This document shows positions 27,801 to 37,779 of a DNA stretch of 64,000 nt, piece by piece (within the stretch, counting starts at the first letter, position 1; every line of letters starts with the position of its first letter). The position numbers were made by a program, and so were the translations under genes. This stretch comes from Parasponia andersonii (taxonomy: Eukaryota > Streptophyta > Magnoliopsida > Rosales > Cannabaceae). The notes under the pieces were generated by a model. The model had not been told where the DNA came from and did no database searches. It saw only the letters and a list, made by a program, of their open reading frames with translations. The stretch spans positions 242,127 to 306,126 of the forward strand of contig JXTB01000092.1 in the NCBI GenBank assembly GCA_002914805.1, in the 5' to 3' direction.

Positions 27801-30800
27801 CAATTAATTGACGGGATTTTCTTTTTCAAGAGGATCTTTGAAGGGGGGAAAAAAGGAAGGAAAAAGGAAACAAAAAATTAATTCTTAAATTGATCCTTTT
27901 TCTTTTTCTTCTAGTTAATAATACTTCAGACTTACCTAGACTTTTCTTGTTTATTACTGCTCTTTGAATTTGAACTTTGCTTGTAGGAACGGGTTGATGT
28001 TAAAGCATTTTGTTCAGATGGTTCTTACTACAAGCTTTCGGCTCGTCTAAACTTGACTTCTGATAGAACAAAGGTTGAATTCCAAAATCTTGATGCCTTT
28101 ATCTGTTTTTTGAATACTACCGCACACACAAGACACAAATAAATAGTAGAAAGTTGCCGTAGTGTATAGATTTTATAAATTACTTCGCACAAATCAATCC
28201 TATATTCTCTTCATACAAATAAAATAGTTGTTTACTTGCTCTAAGTATGTGTCGTTTTCAAGTGATAAGAGACTTTGCAACAAGCAGCAAAAGGGTACAA
28301 ACATAGCACAAATTGGGCGGTACAAAAAGTCGCATGTTTTGTCAGATGTGAATATTTTGAAGCTTTGACTGGACTGGCTATTTCTGCTGATAAATTTAAA
28401 ATAGTTGCTTTATTTTGTATAAATAAATCTCAGTATAATCTCAAATACTTATATTAAAGAAGAAATTAATTCTTCATAGTTGTTCTCTATTTTTCAAAAT
28501 TGGTCTTCAGGAGTTGTATAATCTGGTTTTATGCAGTAGTCATGTGTTTTGATGGAAAACCGCCTGCTTCTCCTCTTTTTGTCCATTTATGTATCTAAAA
28601 CTTTTTGGTAAGTTTTCCTGCTTTCTTATTGCAAAAGATGCAGCTTCAGGAATTAGACTTGGCAAGTTTGACCTAGTCCCTTATAAGCAGTCTACATCTG
28701 TACAAAGTTAACACATCTAAAGAACCTCTGAGATGTTGAAAAACCCACTTATCATGTTGGCATATTGCTGCTGGTTAAGATAAGGTATTCTATGAAATAA
28801 AATGATCCACATGAAGAAAAGGACTTAAGAAAATATAAAAGTCTGAACATTTTGTTATTGGTAAGCGACAATAAAAGGGAATAAAAAAAGATTCTCTTGG
28901 TTCTAAAGGCCTGAGATGTACAAGCTAAAGTTGACTGAAAGCTTTACAGGGAAGGTCCATGTAGGATTTGCTTACTCTTCACTTGAGACTGATTATATGA
29001 ATTTTTGCCGAGTTATATGCTGCTTTTTTTTTTTTTTTCCAGCCAATAGTCTTTTCTGCCACCTTATAAGTAGCTAGTAATGACTAAATTGGTTTGTATA
29101 CAGGTTCTCCATTTTCAGCCCTACTTCTTGTTTATTAATAGGGTTGGTTACAGTCTTTGCCTGCAGCAGTGTGAATCTCAGTTGGTAACTTGGATTCATC
29201 CCACTGATTCTCCAAAACCCTTTCGTTGGCAGTCTTCTAAAGTTGAAATTTTGAAGGTCCGTGCGGCTCTTTTCTATCTCCTGGAATAAAGAAAAAAAAA
29301 ATTGTAGATAAGTAGGTTTTTGTTCTACATTGATTGAGATACGTATTTCCTTTCAGTTGCGCGTTGATGGTTATAAGTGGAGTACTCCCTTTAGTGTTAG
29401 TAATGAAGGTGTGACGCGAATATGCTTGAAGAAAGACACCGGAAATGATCAACTGCAACTAAGAGTAGCAATCAGAAGTGGAGCGAAGAGCTCAAGCTAT
29501 GAAGTTATTTTCCGTCCTGACTCATCATCAAGTCCTTACAGGTTTTTTTACTCTTCTATATCTTTTTTAACTATCTTTACCTCCACTTCTGATTGTGAAT
29601 CCTTGACAAGTTTGTGAAAGAGCAGTGCAAATATACTTGGGCAATAGTGTAAATTATGGGGTATTTTCCCCTACATTCTGTTGTAATTAACACATCTCAA
29701 GTTATGTGAGTCAATTTGTATAAATAACAATTTTCAGTTTTGAAATTAGTAAATTCGTATTCTCCACTACTGGGTCCAGCAATAATAATCAAGTTTCTTA
29801 TTGCAGGATCGAAAATCGGTCCTTGTTTTTACCCATTCATTTCCGGCAAGTGGATGGTACTAATGATTCATGGCAGTTCCTTCTTCCCAATTCAGCGGCT
29901 TCTTTTCTATGGGAAGATCTCGGCAGAAGGCGTTTGTTGGAAGTACTCATTGATGGTGCTGACCAGTCTAGATCTCAGAAGTTTGATATTGATGAAATTT
30001 CTGATCATAAACCCATTAATATGACAAGTGGGCCTTCTAGAGCTATACGCATTACAATAGTAAAAGAGGAGAAAATCAATGTGGTTAAGATCAGCGACTG
30101 GATGCCAGAAAGTGAAGCTACTGGAATATTGAATAAAACAGATGCATCTCCTCTGTCACAGCTTTCTTTAAAGGACTTGCCACAGCAGCAATCAAAGTCT
30201 TCCTCAGACTCTGAATTTCATCTCATTGTTGAGCTAGCCGAGCTTGGAGTATCAATCGTTGACCACGCACCTGAAGAAATATTGTACCTCTCTGTTCTGA
30301 ATCTTCTTCTTGCATATTCAACTGGCTTGGGCTCTGGATTCAGTAGGTAGGTTGCCTTTTCTCTATGTTTTACGGCTAAGAGTGTAAGGTGTTGAGTTTA
30401 TTGGTCAGTCCGCAGTCTTTATGAGTGTGACATTAGTTAGGATGGCTCCACAAGCCAAAATCTTGGTTCCAAACTTAGAAAGATATCTGTCTATAATATC
30501 CTTAGTGTGCATTGATGCAGATTTATCGAATTCTTGTCGGGAGATGGTATTTTACCATGTGTTTAGTATGTATGGAAATACCTACTTTGATTGATGAGAA
30601 ATGTAGGTATTTTTCTAGTGTCTTAATAAACGTGTTGGTTAGAAGTAGTGGGCGGTTCAATCTTCTGTAAATTATTGCCGTCTTTTCCTAGAATACACCT
30701 ATATGTTGATTTGAATTTGAAACAACAGATATAGCGTGATCCCCTTCAGGATAAATTTCTTTGGGTTTCTTTTAAGTTATGGGATTTCCTTTAAGTTATG

Positions 30801-33800
30801 TCACCCAGGCTCAATTAGTATGATGCTCAGATGCTGTTGCTTTCATTTTTTTTTTCTTATCCACGACCACTGAGTTCAAAATCTTCAATTGTTTCCTGTG
30901 TTGTAGGTTCAAATTAAGAATGCATGGGATACAAGTGGATAACCAGTTGCCATTAACTCCTATGCCAGTTCTTTTCAGACCACAAAAAGTTGGGGAGGAG
31001 ACAGATTATGTCTTGAAATTTTCTGTGACCATGCAATCAAATGGATCACTGGATCTTTGTGTCTATCCATATATTGGTTTTTATGTGAGTACATAATTGT
31101 TCAGGTACCTAGTGAAAGGTTTATCATTTTTTCTATTTACATTAATCATGTCTCTACTGACCATTCAGGGGCCTGAAAGTGCTGCCTTTCTGATAAACAT
31201 TCATGAACCTATTATATGGCGCCTGCATGAAATGATTCAGCAGGTCAACTTCAATCGCTTATTTGATAATCAAACCACTGCTGTTGCTGTTGATCCAATA
31301 ATCCAAATTGGGTATGTAAAGAGTTATTTAGAGTTGGCGATTTCATGATTTATGCTCTATGATATGCTCTTTAAGTTTAAATAATACTTATTGGCTATTC
31401 GGAATTCTTAAATTCTAATATTGTTTATGGAATATAGAGTTCTTAACATCTCGGAAGTTCGATTCAAGGTGTCAATGGCTATGTCACCTAGCCAACGGCC
31501 AAGGGGTGTACTTGGCTTTTGGGCATCCTTGATGACTGCACTGGGAAACACAGAGAATATGCCAGTAAGCATTATTATTCTGTTATGTAATATTTTCTTG
31601 GTCGCAGATTTGTTTTTTTTCTTGTAAACCTAAATAACATCCCTGTAGTACTTGGAAACAGTAATCTTTGATCATGGCCAGACCATATTTTTTCTAATGC
31701 GAGACTTCCTACCATAAGTTATATTTTGAGTAACGAGTGTTTTCCATTATATTACCTGTTATTTCTTTTCTATATTTCACTCTACAACCATTTATATAAA
31801 AGTCCAATCCATCCATCCATTAGGGCATCACTCTGTTTCTTTCCATGGTAAAAAATCCGGTGTTAGATTGTGGATTCTCAACTTTCCCATTGTGAATCAC
31901 TTTTAAATACTAGGAAATTACCACAAGCCTCTAACCAAACATTTCTGTTATTGTTGTAGGTTTAATAATCAAAACTTTCTACTTGTCTTAGGTGTTATTC
32001 TATTAAGTACCGACTAATTTTCCTTTTTCTTTCCCTTTTTGATAAGAAACGAAGTAGCCTAATTTATCAAGAAACAGAGAACTAGGCAGAGGATTGGTAA
32101 CAAGAAAACAAAAACAGAAACATAAACCACATTGTCCCAATTACAATAGATAGTGAAAAATGGACAGCTTCTAAACTCGTTGGCAGAAGAGACCTAGAGA
32201 GACAACCTAGAAATGCACTCTCCCACCGAAATTTTCATCATGGACCTTGTCTTCAAAACTACAGTTATTCCTCCCTGGCCAAAGGACCCTGAAGATGGCA
32301 AAACCGAGGACTTCCACCCCTGTCTCTGCTTCCACCCGCAAAAGCATGAAACTTAGGAGGAACAACCCAATAGATATAACTACTGCTTTAATTAACCAAA
32401 GCCAAAGCCTCAAAGCACAAGACCATATTCCACGACAATTGTATGTGGTTTGCTGAACATTTTTAATGACGTGTTTTGTATTTGTTATCCAGGTTAGAAT
32501 AAATCAAAGGTTTCACGAGAATGTGTGCATGAGGCAGAGTTTGATGACTAGTATTGCTATTTCTAATATTCGAAAGGATCTCCTTGGCCAGCCTCTTCAG
32601 TTGCTTTCTGGTGTAGATATACTGGGTAATGCAAGTAGTGCGCTTGGACATATGAGTAAGGGTATGGCTGCCTTATCAATGGATAAGAAGTTCATCCAAC
32701 GTCGGCAAAGACAGGTTTGGATAAAGTTTTTAGTTCAAGCCAATATGCCGTTTTAATTATATGCTGGCAGGTTCAAACATTTAAAATTACTTGACATGGC
32801 AGGAAAGCAAGGGCATTGAGGACCTTGGTGATGTTATCAGAGAGGGAGGTGGGGCACTAGCAAAAGGCCTGTTTAGGGGAGTCACTGGAATATTAACAAA
32901 GCCTCTTGAAGGTGCTAAAACTTCTGGTGTTGAGGGTTTTGTTCAAGGTGTTGGGAGAGGAATAATTGGTGCAGCAGCACAACCGGTTAGTGGGGTTCTG
33001 GATCTTTTATCGAAAACCACAGAAGGTGCCAATGCAATGAGAATGAAGATTGCATCAGCTATAACTTCTGATGAACAACTTCTCCGCAGGAGACTTCCTC
33101 GTGTAATTAGTGGTGATAATCTACTTAGGCCTTATGATGAGTACAAAGCACAAGGACAGGTATTAGTTTTTCAATTGGTTAATAAATCCCTCTGCACTCA
33201 AAATTTCTTTTTAGCAAAATCTTTGAGGTTGATTGTTTGGATTGCAAATTTGCAATTGTGTCTCCGACTCAGTGTTTCTAGATTTACATTCGATACAGTA
33301 AATTGTTTGATCCTGACATATATATATATATATATTATATGTATATGTGGAAAGAAAGTGCTTGTTCATCTTGTTTCCTTGGAGTAAAGGAAAAGAAGAT
33401 GGAGTCATGATTACGACATGTACTACTGATTTATATTATTAAGTCCCATTTTGTGGAATGACCTGCTTGAGTTTAAAGTGCCTGGCTTTGAATTTAGTTA
33501 TTTTGTCATGCAGATTATACTGCAGTTGGCAGAGTCAGGTTCATTTTTAGGCCAGGTTGATCTATTTAAAGTGCGTGGGAAGTTTGCCTTAACTGATTCT
33601 TATGAAGATCATTTCCTACTCCCAAAAGGAAAAATTCTTGTGGTTACTCATCGAAGAGTGATACTATTGCAGGTAAGCTAGCTGGACTATAAATGTTTTA
33701 TGGCAATATATATCCTCCTGAATTGACCATACTCAAAAGACACCAAATATGACGCATTGTTTTTCCTGTCAATTTCAGCAACCCTCCAATATCATTGCCC

Positions 33801-34569
33801 AGAGAAAGTTCAGCCCAGCAAAGGATCCATGTTCAATAGTATGGGATGTCCTGTGGGATGACCTAGCAACAATGGAACTGACTCATGGAAAGAAAGACAA
33901 TCCAAAAGCTTTATCTTCACGTCTTATTCTTTATTTACGGAGTAGATCAACAGAGTTGAAGGAACAAGTTCGTGTTGTAAAATGCATTCCCGAAACCCAT
34001 CAGGCTCTTGAAATTTATTCTTCGATTGAGCTAGCTTTGCAGAATTATGGACCCAACCAATCAAAGGTAGTCCCTAGTGCCATATCATCATGCGCCCCTA
34101 GTGTTATAAATATAAAAGAGAATGCCCGCTTTGGTAGATCTGCAACATCGTATGATTTTATTAACCTCCTATGTTAGTCAAAAAATTTGAAAGAGCCATT
34201 GAATTTTTTTATATTAACTAGAGATCATAAATTACCAGCTACTTAGGATAAGTTTGCCTCTAGTCATTTATCTATGGTCTCATATTCAGTAAGCAATAAA
34301 CATTGTCCGGTCGGGTTTTGATTTTATTGAGAAGTGAGTATGGCATCCCTGTGAACATCTTCCTAAATGATACGCAGTTTTGTTTTATCACTGTTTTCTG
34401 TGATGTTCTTCAGGATTCACGAAAAAAGAAAGTGACAAGACCATATTCACCAATTGCAGAGGGTGCCAGCACTGAAGTAGTCACAAAAGAAGCGTTTAGC
34501 ATCTTGTTTCCCCAACAGGTACCCGCATCGGTCCCACAAAGTTCAACTTTTGGGAGCAGTAGCAATTGA
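2406..34569 (+). CDS. VPS13M1: VPS13-family bridge-like lipid transfer protein with PH domain (63 coding exons, 4,268 aa)
   Basis: VPS13 proteins are very long rods with a hydrophobic groove that move bulk lipids between membranes at contact sites. Domain order: chorein N, PH insert, long groove region, beta-tripod (VPS62/DUF946), C2-like, SHR-BD/VAB, ATG2_C-like, C-terminal PH-like. The PH insert points to the Arabidopsis VPS13M1 (At4g17140) type. Every junction keeps phase and the sum, 12,807 nt, is divisible by 3. Exons: 2406-2420, 2795-2876, 3124-3227, 3547-3642, 3766-3813, 4342-4392, 4726-4829, 4935-5052, 5317-5418, 5574-5774, 6252-6409, 6622-6780, 7040-7132, 7319-7670, 8691-8804, 9480-9575, 9659-9726, 10496-10616, 10697-10915, 11045-11272, 11376-11485, 11635-11731, 12308-12406, 12487-12627, 12821-12889, 13578-14063, 14157-14477, 14768-14899, 15022-15135, 15363-15547, 16346-16454, 16534-16677, 16992-17267, 17468-18142, 19019-19237, 19580-19683, 20353-20648, 20785-20869, 21429-22133, 22255-22573, 22842-23000, 23091-23254, 23389-23569, 23647-23916, 24026-24232, 24785-24839, 25160-25290, 25492-25986, 26096-26899, 27005-27081, 27170-27623, 27987-28073, 29104-29256, 29357-29541, 29807-30346, 30907-31084, 31169-31311, 31438-31564, 32493-32714, 32803-33159, 33514-33672, 33779-34066, 34414-34569. 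The five-codon first exon is the family's usual start. Splice sites were placed by eye and a few could shift. Confidence 0.93.
5938..5967 (+). repeat. G-run in VPS13 intron 10
   Basis: Fourteen consecutive G (5941-5954), then TGGGG and GGGGG runs. This can form a G-quadruplex on the transcribed RNA. A (TTTC)n tract follows at about 6090-6112 in the same intron. Confidence 0.9.
7877..8354 (+). mobile_element. 5'-truncated L1-type LINE in VPS13 intron 14
   Basis: The frame at 7873-8163 reads as the C-terminal zf-RVT region of plant L1 reverse transcriptases: a [15 protein letters not shown] cysteine/histidine motif, then [16 protein letters not shown] and a terminal W-rich helix. About 180 bases later a tail ending TTTCTTATCAAG runs into an A-run (8341-8354). 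Near-identical flanks ACTGTACAAAGGTGGG (from 7862) and ACTGTACAAAGGGGG (from 8360) are the target-site duplication. Only the 3' end of the LINE is present, so it is inactive and is spliced out with the intron. Confidence 0.9.
11252..12406 (+). other. PH domain inserted in the VPS13 rod (residues about 837-945)
   Basis: The end of exon 20 plus exons 21-23 encode a pleckstrin-homology fold: a first strand ending ILVWKG, a W-x-x-C-FLVL second strand, a YLYVLES strand, and a C-terminal helix containing [11 protein letters not shown] with the invariant helix tryptophan. Among plant VPS13 paralogues a PH domain here marks the M1 type. It probably helps membrane recruitment through phosphoinositides. 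That role is inferred from the fold; I did not identify specific lipid-binding residues. Confidence 0.85.
11732..12307 (+). other. GC-AG intron in VPS13
   Basis: The donor reads AAG|GCAAGT and the acceptor ATCAG|GCG. Only this placement keeps the reading frame, with QK followed by ALESS. GC-AG introns are a known minor class processed by the major spliceosome, and AG|GCAAGT is their standard strong donor. All 61 other introns in this gene model begin with GT. Confidence 0.85.
15660..16090. repeat. TGG/GTGATG-rich low-complexity tract in VPS13 intron 30
   Basis: An imperfect run of GTGGT, GATGG and TGGTG words over some 400 bases, quite unlike the T-rich introns around it. It leaves open frames on both strands (15673-15913) that encode only low-complexity valine- or threonine-rich chains. 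I see no protein family in it. Confidence 0.6.
18695..18722. other. Perfect 12-bp hairpin in VPS13 intron 34
   Basis: CCACCTCTTTTT, a CGCT loop, then AAAAAGAGGTGG: a perfect 12-bp stem with a 4-base loop. It lies in the middle of an intron, far from both splice sites. No terminator or small-RNA context is apparent. Confidence 0.7.
19880..20290 (-). mobile_element. Antisense retroposon fragment in VPS13 intron 36
   Basis: From TTTTGATAAGAAACGA onward the sequence is the reverse complement of a retroposon 3' end (TCGTTTCTTATCAAAA), like the end of the LINE at 8320-8345. The A- and C-rich body that follows differs in composition from the neighbouring T-rich intron DNA. It has no coding capacity. 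The boundary near 20290 is a guess. Confidence 0.45.
20621..22573 (+). other. Beta-tripod (VPS62/DUF946) domain (residues about 2027-2405)
   Basis: Exons 37-40 encode several copies of a W-x-P-x-A-P-x-G/N-Y-x-x-L-G-x-x-V unit. Examples are [44 protein letters not shown] and [14 protein letters not shown]. This repeat is the signature of the beta-tripod domain found in yeast Vps62 and in plant DUF946 proteins and VPS13s. Its function in VPS13 is not well defined; docking or membrane binding is plausible. Confidence 0.85.
23858..24839 (+). other. C2-like domain (residues about 2650-2750)
   Basis: The end of exon 44 and exons 45-46 encode [14 protein letters not shown], then a long polar loop and [11 protein letters not shown]. 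These are the first strand and the 'W-N-E-x-F-x-F' strand of C2 domains. Acidic calcium ligands are only partly evident, so binding may be calcium-independent. Confidence 0.65.
25492..29541 (+). other. SHR-BD/VAB domain (residues about 2795-3546)
   Basis: Exons 48-54 carry repeated units ending in strands like [17 protein letters not shown] and [14 protein letters not shown], with the recurrent asparagine and PY/PYF core of the VPS13 adaptor-binding region (Pfam SHR-BD). In yeast this region binds proline-motif adaptors that place VPS13 on particular organelles. In Arabidopsis the SHRUBBY paralogue gave the family its SHORT-ROOT-binding name. A Gly-Trp-rich linker precedes the [13 protein letters not shown] unit. 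Confidence 0.8.
31438..34066 (+). other. C-terminal ATG2_C-like and PH-like regions (residues about 3833-4217)
   Basis: Exons 58-60 encode amphipathic, glycine-rich helices ([41 protein letters not shown]) that match the ATG2/VPS13 C-terminal membrane-binding segment. Exons 61-62 encode a PH-like fold, with [20 protein letters not shown] and [10 protein letters not shown]. In the family these parts contact the acceptor membrane. Confidence 0.85.
32035..32460 (-). mobile_element. Antisense non-LTR retroposon fragment in VPS13 intron 58
   Basis: It begins TTTTTGATAAGAAACGA, the reverse complement of the same retroposon tail seen at 8330, and continues for about 400 bases with the opposite strand bias from the intron. 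The minus-strand frame at 32207-32413 (68 codons) lies within it and matches no domain I know. I call it a LINE or SINE remnant; the exact family is unclear. Confidence 0.5.
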
Positions 34570-36654
34570 TTATAGAAGTCATCCCTAGTCGGAAGTTCTT
34601 GTTCCTGCTCCTGTCAATCAGGTTATGAGATAATGCAAGCTGCTAGCAATTTTTAAATTTAGCCAGCAATGGCATGATCCTAGAGGTATCATCTCATTTC
34701 TTTGTAAACCCTTTCTTCATTGGTGCATAGCGCTGTTAATTTCTCATCTCAAGGATTTTCGCAACTACAGTTATGGAAGATTACAACGGCACAGAGCAGG
34801 AGTTTGCTGCTGATGGCTAAAAGGGAGCCACTGAAATGGCGGATGGCCGGCCCACCAGAGAGAGCTTTCTAGGAGATAAGATCCGAATATAACCTCTGCA
34901 AATACCCGCAAGCATTGTAAATATGAAGTTGTACAGAATTCTCCGCTGGAACACTTGTACAGATTTTGACATATTCATTGTATAAGTTAATAGTATTTTG
35001 TATATTAACGGCGGCCAGTTCAAAGTTTGAACCACGTCAGTTCCACTTGGAGATAGCGGTTCTTAAGTAGACAGATTGATTCTGAACTGATGATATCATA
35101 AATCTCAAGCTTGTATTGATGCATTTTCCACCTCTCATTCCTTCCTAATCTTATCTTTTTACATTTCTCTTCATTATGAATTAGTAAATATACCCGAAGA
35201 GAAATGTGAACTCGTGAAGACGGAAACTAAAACAGAATCAATCTAAAATTAAAGATGTCAAAACAACAAAGAATCACGCTGATTAAGAAAAAGAAGCCAC
35301 CCAATCATATAAAACTTGTAAATTAATATTGTGTGGTAATACAAATGCAGAGAATATTAACTCTATGTGGGTTGTTTCTTCTACTGTTTGTGTAATTGGT
35401 GTTCTATGAGAATTACCTTATAGCTCCTTGGTTGTGCATAATCTATGAATTTGAAATGATATTTTAATTCATTAACTTTTTAAAATATTTTATTTTAGTC
35501 CTCTTTGTTATATATTTTGCTTTATTCTATAACAAAATGAATATATAAAATGCACTTGCCTTTATGTTTTATTGTTTTCAACAAAATATTGTATTTTAGA
35601 TATTTCTAAATATATTCTTGTTTTATGTCAAGTGATTTTTGCTCAATTAAACATGTACATTTTTATTCTGAATTTGAAATAGTCTCGTATTAAATGTTCA
35701 GTACTTCGTAAAGTAGTCTATGCTTGTGGATATGAAATAAATTAAGCAAAAAATAAGTGAAATATGTGTGACTCAGCCTGAGGTGTTCCTTAAAGAATAT
35801 ATGAAAATATGTAGCAAAAATGAGTGAAGTAAAACTTTTTTAATATCTTTAAGAACCAAATTGTTGAAGTTCTAAATTTAAGGACCAAAGCTAGACGATA
35901 TTTTTGGATTTTCTAGGTTGATTATCAATTTTTGATTATTTTCAGCTCAAACCAAAGACGACCAATAAAGAAAAATATGTAGAGAAACCGACCGATGGTT
36001 GGATTGGTTTTTAACCAAAATAACTGCACTTTTGCATTTGAAAATGGTCGGTCATTTTTCTTTTCCCGACTTTTGTGCAATATTCTGGTTTAAATCATAA
36101 AAACAAATTTTCTTTTTAAAGAATGTTCCAACTCGAAGGTATACACACCTAGTAAATAATAGCACAAAATAGTCATAAAATCATAAACATAAAAACTCAA
36201 ACAAACAAATATAAATGACATATAAATCACATTTGGATACAAATATATATATATATATATATAATAATAATTTAGATCTTTGGATAGTAGAAAAATAATT
36301 ATCTTTGGAGGAGTTGATAAAAAATTGGATTTAGGTTGTGGGGATTTTAAAAAATGTACAAAAAATTAGTTTTAGAATTTTTTTTCATATATTAACTCAA
36401 TATTTAAGTATAAAAATAACTAAATATAATAGGAAAAAAAATATAAAATTAACTTTCAGCTCAATTCGTCTTTCACCGACTCGTTTGAACTTAGAGAAAA
36501 ACCGTCCAAACTAATGTTGGCTTTTTAATTTTCAGTTTTTTCGATTTCGATTTTGGTCTGTCAGTTTTTTTGGTTTAATAAGTTTAACAGTTTATTTGCA
36601 AAACCCTATTGACAAATAATTTAGTAGTAGTAGTATAAATCATAACAGGGATAA
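34570..36654. other. VPS13 3' UTR and AT-rich intergenic DNA
   Basis: The first 500 or so bases are probably the 3' UTR. Several A/T-rich polyadenylation-like stretches lie around 34900-35000, but no single site stands out. Beyond about 35100 the DNA is AT-rich with no gene. It holds a (TA)n tract near 36243-36262. Confidence 0.45.
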
Positions 36655-37375
36655 TAACATTAAAATGCCATGAGTTTTAACTTTTTTGTAAAAAAAAACC
36701 CTAGCTTTTGAATATTTGCAAAATAATACTCTCACTTTTAAATTTTTGTAAAATAATATCATGACTTTTGAATTTCTGAAAAATAATACTTCCATTTTTA
36801 GATTTTATAAATTGATACTTTGACAATTAAAATTCTTGCAAATTAATACCATAAGATTTGGAATTCATATAAATTTGTAATCTTAATGTCCAATTAATTG
36901 ATTTTAGTAATAAAAAGATGATAGTAGCCATCATCAACTTAATTAAAACTTATTAAACAATAATAAAATTTCTAAAAAAATATTTATAATTAGCTTATTT
37001 CACTTGTTTAAAAAAAAGTAAAAAATTAGAACGAGAGGTAAAAGTTTAATTGTAAAAAAAAAACATGAGAGGTAAAAAAAATTGTGTCTTCTTAGCAATT
37101 AATCAAAAAAAATAGTTATAAAATAATTTCTAATAATATACTAATATCTAAACATTTTTAATAAGTTAATGAGAGATGTTCGCATATTTTAATTAGCTCA
37201 TAGTATAAATATATAAAGAAAATAAAAGCTGAGAGTATTAATTTATAGAAATCGTAAATGTCAAGGTATTAATTTGCAGAATTCAAAAGTGAGGGTATTA
37301 ATTTACTGAATTTCAAAAATTAATATATTATTTTGCAAAAATTTAAAAATAAAAGTATTATTTTACATACATCCA
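36655..37375. mobile_element. Fold-back-like element with internally repeated arms
   Basis: The left arm (about 36655-36875) repeats a unit of about 40 bases of the form 'ctttTgaatttttgcaaaataatact', four to five times with changes. The right arm (about 37231-37375) holds the reverse complement of the same units. The two arms can pair over about 150 bases around an AT-rich centre. Long inverted arms built of direct sub-repeats are the hallmark of fold-back transposons. I found no coding capacity and no clear target duplication. Confidence 0.6.
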
Positions 37376-37583
37376 CTTGTATATATTAATAATAATCATG
37401 GCTAAATAAATAGAAAGGAAACAATGAAGATACCAATACACAAGATGATACTAGCTTGAAAAAAATGCTAAAATAATAGAGGAACCACACGAGTAATTCC
37501 ATTGGCCCACCAAAAGTCTCTTACAGCAACTAAACCTAAAAAGAGAGGAAGAGGGGGAGGGGGAGGAGAAAAACATTCGCACT

Positions 37584-37775
37584 CTCAGTAAAAAAATCAA
37601 TTACCTTTTTTATAAATAATTTTTTATGGAAAATCCTGCATAGTTAGTTGTTCATAAACACGTGTATAATTCACATTCTCACTAGAAAATCAATTATCCT
37701 TTTTATAAATAATTTTTTTTTTAGAAAATTTTGCATAGATAGTTATTCATAAACACGTGTATAATCTATGTCTAT
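37584..37775. repeat. Tandem duplication, period about 93 bp
   Basis: The stretch 'aatcaatta(c/t)cctttttataaataat...cataaacacgtgtataat' occurs twice, starting at 37595 and 37688, with a few substitutions. Both copies contain CACGTGTATAAT. Confidence 0.8.
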
Positions 37776-37779
37776 ATAT

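Noticed and set aside
32207..32413. 68-codon minus-strand frame as a small membrane protein
   Set aside because: It lies in an antisense retroposon remnant inside a VPS13 intron and matches no known domain.
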